A stretch of 64,000 nt of DNA from Amycolatopsis xylanica. GTDB taxonomy: Bacteria > Actinomycetota > Actinomycetes > Mycobacteriales > Pseudonocardiaceae. The position numbers and the translations under genes were made by a program. The notes under the pieces are model-generated. The model ran no database searches, was not told the origin of the DNA, and saw nothing but the letters and a program-made list of their open reading frames with translations. This document shows positions 58,176-64,000 of this stretch, piece by piece; positions within the stretch are counted from its first letter, which is position 1, and the number at the start of each line of letters is the position of its first letter. The stretch covers positions 744,001 through 808,000 of the forward strand of contig NZ_FNON01000004.1 of the NCBI RefSeq assembly GCF_900107045.1. The letters run 5' to 3'.

Positions 58176-59618
58176 TCAGGAGCGGAAGGTGACCTTGCCG
58201 CCCATGATCGTCGCGCGGATCGGCATCGCACGGAGATCAGCGCTCTCGGCCGGATCTTCGGCGGTGATCACCAGATCCGCGACATCGCCGGCGCGGACGC
58301 CGGACCGGCCGCGCGCGGCGGCGCTCAGCGTGTCCGCGAGCGGGATCGCCTGCTCGGGGTGCCACGCCGGGCGGTCGTCGTCGGTCCGGCTGACCGCCGA
58401 CGCGATGCCGTCCCACGGGTCGAGCGGCGCGACCGGCGCGTCCGAGCCGATCTCCAGCCGCGCGCCCGCCGCGAGCAGCGCGCCGTAGGGAAACGCCCGC
58501 GCGGTACGGGAAGCCCAGTACCGGTCGGCCACGTCGCGGTCGTCCGGCTGCTGTGCGGGCTGGACGCTCGCGATCACGCCCAGCTCGGCGAAGCGGGCGA
58601 GGTCTTCGGCGCGCAGCAGCTGCGCGTGCTCGATGCGGCCGGGACAGCCGACCTCGGCGAACGCGTCGAGCGCGATCGTGTTGGCGTGGTCGCCGATCGC
58701 GTGCACCGCGGGCGAGATCCCGTTCTCCCAAGCCTTTCGTAACAGTGGCACGAGTTCGGCGGGTGGCGTTTCGAGCAGCCCGAACGACGGCGAGCCCGGA
58801 TACGGGTCGTGGCAATAGGCCGTGCGCGTGTTGAGCGAACCGTCCACGAACACCTTGAGCGGGCCGACGGTGAGCAGCCCGCCCGAATCCGGCACGACAT
58901 CGCCGGTGCGCAGGCCCCGCGAGATCGCCAGATCTAGCGCGAACCTCGCGATCACGCAGTCGACCCGGATGGGCGGCGGCGTGGCCGCGAGCCTGCGCGT
59001 CCAGTCGGCGATCGTGTCGGTGTACTCGTAGTCGGCGATCCCGGTGACGCCGCGCGCGGCCGCGGCTTCGAGCGCCTCGGCGACCCAGCGGTCCTGGGTC
59101 TCGCGGGACGCGACCGGGAGTTCGGCGGTCGCGCTCATGCAGTCGTTCTCCAGCAGCACCCCGGTCGGATGCTGCTCACGGCCGACCAGTTTCAGCGCGG
59201 CCGGGCTCAGCCACAGCGCGTGGAGATCGCCGCTGAACAACGCGACCGGCTGACCCGGCAGCGCGCGCTCGAGCAAATCCTTGTGCGGGACGTCCGGCCA
59301 GAGGCCGTCGCGGAACCCGGCGCCGGTGACCAGCTCACCCGGCCCGCACGGGTGCGCGGCGACGAGGTCGACGGCCTCGGCGGCCGAACGCGCGCCCTCG
59401 AGCGGAATCCGCCGCCGGGCGGCGGCCCACTGGACGGTGTGGACATGCGCGTCGACGAGCCCGGGCAGCAGGGTGCCGCCGTCGGCGTCGAGCACTTCCG
59501 CGGCCCCCGCGGGCTCCCCCGGCGGGGTGATCGCGACGACGCGATCCCCGGACAGCCGGACGTCGGCCAGGTCGCCACCGACACCCCGGCGGACGCCACG
59601 CAACAACAACTCGCTCAT
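58176..59618 (-). CDS. Amidohydrolase family protein (YtcJ-like)
   Basis: Product of 480 residues from ATG 59618 (AGGGTGG upstream); a GTG three codons earlier is possible. Metal-dependent hydrolase of the amidohydrolase-3 type: LVDAHVHTVQW (metal histidines), FSGDLHALWLSP, AVHAIGDHANTIALD, IEHAQLL and GSDAPVAPLDPW (metal aspartate). Substrates of YtcJ-like proteins are mostly unknown. Own terminator downstream; unrelated to the GH92 gene. Confidence 0.9.
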   Translation of the reverse strand: MSELLLRGVRRGVGGDLADVRLSGDRVVAITPPGEPAGAAEVLDADGGTLLPGLVDAHVHTVQWAAARRRIPLEGARSAAEAVDLVAAHPCGPGELVTGAGFRDGLWPDVPHKDLLERALPGQPVALFSGDLHALWLSPAALKLVGREQHPTGVLLENDCMSATAELPVASRETQDRWVAEALEAAAARGVTGIADYEYTDTIADWTRRLAATPPPIRVDCVIARFALDLAISRGLRTGDVVPDSGGLLTVGPLKVFVDGSLNTRTAYCHDPYPGSPSFGLLETPPAELVPLLRKAWENGISPAVHAIGDHANTIALDAFAEVGCPGRIEHAQLLRAEDLARFAELGVIASVQPAQQPDDRDVADRYWASRTARAFPYGALLAAGARLEIGSDAPVAPLDPWDGIASAVSRTDDDRPAWHPEQAIPLADTLSAAARGRSGVRAGDVADLVITAEDPAESADLRAMPIRATIMGGKVTFRS

Positions 59619-59740
59619 GGAAACCACCCTGCCAGACCTCCACTCGGCGGCAGACGCTTCGAGCGCATTCGAAGTGCTTGGTCCGCGGTCACTACGCGGT
59701 GAGACTGAGTGAACGACCTTGGTGACATCTGGGGGCTGCC

Positions 59741-59902
59741 GTGACCATTCGCATCACCGTCGCATCCCCGCCCGGCCATGATCCGGGCGTGGTGCGGACG
59801 GCGGCGAAACACGGGTGGGCCGCACTCGGCACGAGGGGCACCGATCAGCGCGGATTCACCCGCAGGCTCCGGCTGGCCATCAAGCGGCGAGCGGAGTCCT
59901 GA
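59741..59902 (+). CDS. Small basic hypothetical protein (53 residues)
   Basis: GTG 59741 with GGGGG 4 bases upstream; 53 residues, basic at the end (RGFTRRLRLAIKRRAES). It begins TIRITVASPPGHDPG. No family recognised. The TGA stop is the first part of a degenerate family-1-like hairpin (59900-59936), the same arrangement as for two larger genes here, which supports a real gene. Confidence 0.5.
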   Translation: MTIRITVASPPGHDPGVVRTAAKHGWAALGTRGTDQRGFTRRLRLAIKRRAES

Positions 59903-59936
59903 GTGTTGCCAACGGGAAGAGCCGTCGGCACACTCA
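59900..59936. repeat. Degenerate family-1-like hairpin, copy H
   Basis: TGAGTGTTGCCAACGG / CCGTCGGCACACTCA, imperfect 15-base arms, no GGTTAGAACC core. TGA at its start ends the 53-residue frame. Confidence 0.6.
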
Positions 59937-59944
59937 CAATTTCG

Positions 59945-60003
59945 AATGCGCATTGAAACTCGCATATATCGATTCGATCACCGTTACCGAATAACGGTAA
60001 CGG
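59945..60003. promoter_or_regulatory. AT-rich regulatory region of the subtilase gene
   Basis: Two palindromes in an unusually AT-rich stretch: AATGCGCATT (59945-59954) and CCGTTACCG-AATAA-CGGTAACGG (59981-60003). They lie 150-200 bases upstream of the protease start. Likely operators; the proteins are unknown. Confidence 0.55.
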
Positions 60004-60150
60004 ATCTTCTCCGGGAATTCCGCAACGTGTTACTCCATTCAGCTCACACCGAATGGCCGAATTGCACAGAACAGTGACAACCGCTTATTGCGGTCTGCCG
60101 ATTCCGGATATCTACTGCTCGGGCATGTCCATGAACGAGAGGCCGGAACA

Positions 60151-63100
60151 GTGAATTCACGCTGGAGAAGGCGAGCAGGCATCACCGTGCTCGCCACCGC
60201 GTTGAGCGCTTCCACCCTTGGCGCCGCGCCGAGTGCGTTCGCTCAGGAGGCGCCACCGAGCAGCCCGACGGCCGGTGCGTCGAACGGGAGCGAGCTCGAC
60301 ACGCACGACAAGGAACTGGTCGCCGAAGCCGAAAAGGCCGGTAAGCCGGATGTCACGCTGCTGATCGCGGCGGAGCGCGGCAAGGCCGAGGTAGCGGCGA
60401 ACGAGTTGCGCGCGCTGGGCGGTGTCGTGCAGTCCAACGACACGAAGCTCGATTACCTCAAGGTGACCGTGCCGGTGAAGCAGGCCGAGAAGGCCGCCAA
60501 GCTCGGCAGCATCAACGCGGTCGACGTCGACGGCCTGATCAAGCTCGACGACCCGCGGCCCGACGGGGCGTCCGACCCGCTGCCGCAGCCGGCCCCCGGC
60601 AAGAACACCCCGCGCGTGAACCCGTACATGCCGACCGGTGACACCTACGCCGCGCAGTTCGGCCAGGTGCTCCCCGGCTGGGACGGCAAGGGCACCACGG
60701 TCGCGGTGCTCGACTCCGGCGTCGACCTGGAGAACCCGGCGCTGCAGACCACCAGCCACGGCGAGAAGAAGATCGTCGACTGGTACAACGCCAACTCCCC
60801 CACCTCGGGCGACGGCACCTGGGTCAAGCAGTCCACGCAGACCTACACCGGCACCTTCACCGCGAACGGCCGCACCTGGACCGCGCCCGCCGGTGGCCCC
60901 TACACCCTCGGCACGCTCGCCGAGACCGCGGGCGACCTGGGCGGCGCGGGCAGCGAGACCGGCGGTGACCTCAACCGCGACGGCGACCGCACCGACACCT
61001 GGGGCATCCTGCTCGACACCGTGACCAAGCAGGTCCGCGTCGACCTGAACCAGAACGGTGACTTCACCGACGACAAGGCGATGGCCGACTACAAGGTCGC
61101 CAACGACTTCGGCTTCTTCGGCACCGACAACCCGGCCACCGACGTCGTCGAGAAGATGGCGTTCGTCGTGCAGACCGACCACGACGGCTACGTCAACATC
61201 GGCATCGCCGGTGCGGCGCACGGCTCGCACGTCGCGGGCATCGCCACCGGCCACGACCTGTTCGGCGGCAAGATGCAGGGCGCGGCGCCCGGCGCGAAGG
61301 TGCTGGCCGTCAAGGTCTGCCTGACCACCTCGTCGTGCACCTCGTCCGGCCTGATCGACGGTGTCATCTACGCCGCCAAGAACGGCGCGGACGTCGTCAA
61401 CATCTCCATCGGCGGCCTGCCGGCGCTCAACGACGGCAACAACGCGCGTGCGGAGCTCTACAACCGCACGATCGCCGAGTACAACATGCAGCTGTTCATC
61501 TCGGCCGGTAACAGCGGCCCCGGCGGCAACTCGGTCGGCGACCCGTCCGTGGCCACCGACGCGGTCAGCGTGGGCTCCTACATCACCAAGGAGACCTGGC
61601 TGTCCAACTACGGCTCGAAGACCGCGCAGGCCGAGTCGCTGCACCCGTTCTCCTCGCGTGGACCGGCCGAGGACGGTGGCTTCAAGCCCGACATCATCGC
61701 GCCGGGTTCGGCCATCTCGACCATCCCGCGCTGGCAGGCGCCCGGCCCGCTGCCCGGCACGTACACCCTGCCCGCCGGGTACGCGATGTTCAACGGCACG
61801 TCGATGGCCGCCCCGCAGGCGACCGGCGCCGCCGCGCTGCTGGTGAGCGCGTACAAGGCCACGCACAACGGCCAGCGTCCCGCGGTCGCGCAGCTGCGCT
61901 CGGCGATCAAGTCGACCGCCCGCTACGTCAACGGGATCGGCGCCTACGCGCAGGGCGCGGGCCTGTTCAACGTGCCCGCGGCGTTCATCGCGCTGCAGCT
62001 GAACCCGAAGCCGGACACCGTCGCCACCTCGGTCGAGGTGCACACCGTCCTCAGTGGACTGCTGAAGACGCCGAACACCGGTGTCGGCATCCACGACCGC
62101 GAGGGCGTCGTGGCAGGCAAGTCGTTCACCCGCACCTACACGCTGAAGCGGACCACCGGTTCGGCGAACCCGGTGCCGTACTTCGTCAGCTGGGTCGGCA
62201 ACGACGGCACCTTCTCCTCGGGCAACCACGTCCAGCTGCCGCTGAACACCGAGGTGAAGTTCGACGTCAAGGTGAACCCGGCGACCGCGGGTGTGCACTC
62301 AGCGCTGCTGCGCCTGGACAACCCGTTCACCATCGGCATCGACGTGCAGACGATGAACGCGGTGTTCGCGGCCCAGGACTTCGAGGCCGCGAAGGGTTAC
62401 AAGATCGACAACTCCGGCAAGGCGGCGCGCAATCAGGCGCAGAGCTTCTTCGTGCGGGTGCCCAAGGGCGCCAGCGCGCTGAAGATCGACCTCGCCGGTG
62501 GCGGCGCTGAGAAGGGCAAGGGCCAGGTCCGCTTCCTGCGCTACGACCCGACCGGTGTGCCGCTCGACGTGACCTCGTCGACGAACTGCTACAACCCCGA
62601 CGCGGGCGCGGGCTGCTCCGGCGGCACGGCGACCAGCCGCACGGTGGCGAACCCGCTGCCGGGTGTCTGGGAGATCACCGTCGAGGCCAGGCGTACGTCC
62701 GATGTGGACAACGCGCCGTTCACCGTCAGCGCTTCGGTGCTGGGCACGGCCATCTCGCCGAACCCGGATGACATCGCCTCGGCGACCGTCGGCACGCCGC
62801 TGGCGCGCAGCTACACGGTGACGAACACGCTCGGCGCGTTCACCGGGAAGCTGACCGGCGGCGCGCTGGGCAGCACCTCGATCCAGAAGCCGACCATCGG
62901 CAACCTGGAGCAGAAGCAGTTCCCGATCACGGTGACCCCGGGCTCGACGTCGCTCACCGCGACGATCGGCAACACCTCGGACGTCGGCGCCGACCTGGAC
63001 CTGCTGGTGTTCAACTGCACCACGGGCTCGTGCGTGCAGGCAGGCGCCAGCGCCGACGGTGACTCCGAGGAGTCGGTGACCATCGCGAACCCGGCCGCTG

Positions 63101-63375
63101 GCCAGTGGGTCGTGCTGATCGACGGCTTCGCGGTGCCTTCCGGCTCGACGACGTACGACTACCTCGACACGTTCGTCAACCCGGCGTTCGGGTCCGTCGC
63201 GGTGACGGACGCGGACGCGGCGCGTGCCTCCGGCAGCGCCTGGACCGTGCCCGGCGTGGTGACCGTCAACGCGGCGCCCGCCGCCGGCCGCATCCTGCGC
63301 GGTGTCCTGTCGGTCCGGACGTCCGAGAACGTCCAGGTCGGCACGGGCACGGTGCTCGTGAGGTCGGTCAGCTAG
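60151..63375 (+). CDS. Large secreted subtilisin-like serine protease (S8)
   Basis: Product of 1074 residues from GTG 60151. Signal peptide of about 31 residues ending AFA. Residues about 60-135 form an I9-like propeptide (DVTLLIAAERGKAEVAANEL, ALGGVVQSN). Catalytic triad: D188 in VAVLDSGVDL, H357 in AAHGSHVAGI, S551 in FNGTSMAAPQATG. About 165 residues separate Asp and His, so a domain is inserted there. The roughly 500 C-terminal residues are beta-rich, two parts resembling PPC/fibronectin-type domains (DVGADLDLLVFNCTTGSC). Extracellular protein degradation is the likely role. Confidence 0.93.
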   Translation: MNSRWRRRAGITVLATALSASTLGAAPSAFAQEAPPSSPTAGASNGSELDTHDKELVAEAEKAGKPDVTLLIAAERGKAEVAANELRALGGVVQSNDTKLDYLKVTVPVKQAEKAAKLGSINAVDVDGLIKLDDPRPDGASDPLPQPAPGKNTPRVNPYMPTGDTYAAQFGQVLPGWDGKGTTVAVLDSGVDLENPALQTTSHGEKKIVDWYNANSPTSGDGTWVKQSTQTYTGTFTANGRTWTAPAGGPYTLGTLAETAGDLGGAGSETGGDLNRDGDRTDTWGILLDTVTKQVRVDLNQNGDFTDDKAMADYKVANDFGFFGTDNPATDVVEKMAFVVQTDHDGYVNIGIAGAAHGSHVAGIATGHDLFGGKMQGAAPGAKVLAVKVCLTTSSCTSSGLIDGVIYAAKNGADVVNISIGGLPALNDGNNARAELYNRTIAEYNMQLFISAGNSGPGGNSVGDPSVATDAVSVGSYITKETWLSNYGSKTAQAESLHPFSSRGPAEDGGFKPDIIAPGSAISTIPRWQAPGPLPGTYTLPAGYAMFNGTSMAAPQATGAAALLVSAYKATHNGQRPAVAQLRSAIKSTARYVNGIGAYAQGAGLFNVPAAFIALQLNPKPDTVATSVEVHTVLSGLLKTPNTGVGIHDREGVVAGKSFTRTYTLKRTTGSANPVPYFVSWVGNDGTFSSGNHVQLPLNTEVKFDVKVNPATAGVHSALLRLDNPFTIGIDVQTMNAVFAAQDFEAAKGYKIDNSGKAARNQAQSFFVRVPKGASALKIDLAGGGAEKGKGQVRFLRYDPTGVPLDVTSSTNCYNPDAGAGCSGGTATSRTVANPLPGVWEITVEARRTSDVDNAPFTVSASVLGTAISPNPDDIASATVGTPLARSYTVTNTLGAFTGKLTGGALGSTSIQKPTIGNLEQKQFPITVTPGSTSLTATIGNTSDVGADLDLLVFNCTTGSCVQAGASADGDSEESVTIANPAAGQWVVLIDGFAVPSGSTTYDYLDTFVNPAFGSVAVTDADAARASGSAWTVPGVVTVNAAPAAGRILRGVLSVRTSENVQVGTGTVLVRSVS

Positions 63376-63376
63376 T

Positions 63377-63429
63377 GATAAAGCGGGCTTTATCCCGGGT
63401 GCTTTTCCCGGGATAAAGCCCGCTTTATC
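63377..63429. terminator. Perfect 23-bp-arm hairpin of nested ATAAAGC palindromes
   Basis: Left arm GATAAAGCGGGCTTTATCCC + GGG, loop TGCTTTT, exact complement on the right. Each arm is itself palindromic (ATAAAGC / GCTTTAT), so the DNA could fold as a clover. Starts 1 base after the protease stop and ends 6 bases before the stop of the convergent small gene: bidirectional terminator. Confidence 0.9.
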
Positions 63430-63435
63430 CCGTTC

Positions 63436-63639
63436 CTAGGGCTTGGGCTCGTCGCGCTGGATGTCCTCATCGACCTGAACATGAGTCACGGACTCCAGCG
63501 CGGCGAGCTCTTTTACTTTGGCCGCAGGGACTTCCGCTCTCGTGGCACCTAGCCGCGGCTCCACCGAAAGCACCCGGCCGCCCAGCGCGGCCACGGCCTC
63601 GGCGATGTCCGAGGTCGCCATGATCAGCACTGTCCTCAT
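63436..63639 (-). CDS. Stand-alone subtilase-propeptide-like (I9-like) small protein
   Basis: Product of 67 residues from ATG 63639 (GGAG 6 bases upstream). The sequence lines up with the propeptide region of the convergent protease: TVLIMATSDIAEAV / TLLIAAERGKAEVA, ALGGRVLS / ALGGVVQS, and VTHVQVDEDI / INAVDVDGLI at the end. That is the beta-alpha-beta pattern of inhibitor I9. No signal peptide, so it appears cytoplasmic. Its start overlaps the ROK gene stop (63636-63639). Could be an inhibitor or chaperone-like relic; the match is by eye and short. Confidence 0.6.
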   Translation of the reverse strand: MRTVLIMATSDIAEAVAALGGRVLSVEPRLGATRAEVPAAKVKELAALESVTHVQVDEDIQRDEPKP

Positions 63640-64000
63640 CGTCCACTCCGCAAGTAGGCACCGGGGTCCGTCAGCACGCGGTGGATCACGCGCCCGGCCG
63701 CGCCGAGCGTCGCGGCCTGCGCGCCCAGCCCGGACGCGGTCAGTGTCGGGACCGAGCCCCTGAGCTTGCCGAGCCGCTCGCGCAGTACCCGTGTGATGGG
63801 CTCGGACAGCTTCGGGAACAGCGGCGCGAAGATCCCGCCGAGCACGATCCGGTCGACGTCGAAGAGATTCACGGCCGACGCCAGCGCGACACCGAGCGCC
63901 TCACCGGCGACCAGCTCGTCGCCGAGAACTTCTTGTCCCGCATAGGTTTCCAGGCAGCCCCGGCCGCCACAGCGGCACGGCGGGCCGTCCGGTGACACGA
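63636..64000 (-). CDS. ROK-family protein, 5' part beyond window
   Basis: About 121 C-terminal residues are visible. The zinc motif CRCGGRGCLETYAG marks the ROK family; FDVDRIVLGGIFAPLFPKL also fits. ROK proteins are sugar kinases or NagC/XylR-type repressors with an N-terminal HTH; that end lies outside, so the type cannot be decided. Coupled to the I9-like small gene. Confidence 0.85.
   Translation of the reverse strand, partial: VSPDGPPCRCGGRGCLETYAGQEVLGDELVAGEALGVALASAVNLFDVDRIVLGGIFAPLFPKLSEPITRVLRERLGKLRGSVPTLTASGLGAQAATLGAAGRVIHRVLTDPGAYLRSGR

Noticed and set aside
60157..62298. Long minus-strand frame opposite the subtilase
   Set aside because: Arg/Val/Gly-rich shadow; the protease triad on the plus strand proves the coding strand.
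1..64000. Transposase, integrase, phage gene, tRNA or rRNA
   Set aside because: I looked for DDE/serine/tyrosine recombinase motifs, att-like tRNA ends and conserved RNA sequence and saw none.

Overview
The window is very GC-rich, with dense, often overlapping genes and many GTG/TTG starts. It comes from an actinomycete chromosome. Type VII (ESX) secretion-associated families (EspG-like, PPE/WXG-like, DUF3558 lipoproteins, a DUF1023 hydrolase), F420-type enzymes, a clpP1-clpP2 pair and the S-adenosyl methyltransferase (DUF574) family all point to Pseudonocardiaceae. Amycolatopsis or a close relative is the best guess, by inference only. I see no rRNA, tRNA, insertion sequence, prophage or CRISPR array.

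Layout. 0-5.3 kb: tail of a penicillin-acylase-type Ntn hydrolase, a membrane protein, a 690-bp gene-free stretch full of palindromes, then folC with its DUF4233 partner. 5.4-13.2 kb: methyltransferase, SWIM/SNF2 helicase, secreted SGNH hydrolase, two alpha/beta hydrolases divergent from a LysR regulator, small secreted protein. 13.2-19.5 kb: valS, a membrane-anchored protein, a molybdopterin oxidoreductase of the FdhF/YdeP type. 19.5-22.8 kb: an ESX-accessory operon (EspG-like, WXG-like, DUF3558 lipoprotein, PPE-like). 22.9-27.9 kb: secreted four-repeat protein; VOC-SDR-LCP-LLM genes in one direction, divergent from a GntR regulator. 28-30.6 kb: a second ESX-type locus with a DUF1023 hydrolase and a lipoprotein. 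30.7-37.8 kb: MerR/deacetylase, oxalate-formate type MFS plus its 36-residue small subunit divergent from fdhD, carotenoid oxygenase divergent from TetR, Tat-type esterase. 37.8-42.4 kb: housekeeping protein quality control (clpX, clpP2, clpP1, tig). 42.5-45 kb: TetR divergent from a desaturase-flavoreductase fusion. 45.3-53.4 kb: transglutaminase-like protein, orphan sensor kinase, GT39-GT2/GtrA-GT39 membrane glycosyltransferases, PP2C-type protein. 53.3-64 kb: MFS, DUF574 methyltransferase, secreted GH92 mannosidase under a LacI-type operator, amidohydrolase, large secreted subtilase, a small stand-alone I9-like protein and a ROK protein cut by the right edge.

The most unusual feature is non-coding. 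Several families of long, near-perfect palindromes recur between genes. The main one has arms around GTCGTGAGTGTT and an invariant core GGTTAGAACC. Its arm sequence changes from copy to copy while complementarity is kept, and in three places it supplies the stop codon of the flanking gene. All three gene-free gaps above 300 bp (2615-3304, 44979-45301, 54504-54819) are nests of these palindromes. A second family keeps its loop (AACGGAGC) while its stem covaries. A third is a four-unit array with a period of about 31 bp.

Other items worth attention are the desaturase-reductase fusion that lacks the usual C-terminal ferredoxin, and a 67-residue protein resembling a subtilase propeptide, encoded convergently to a subtilase and coupled to a ROK gene.
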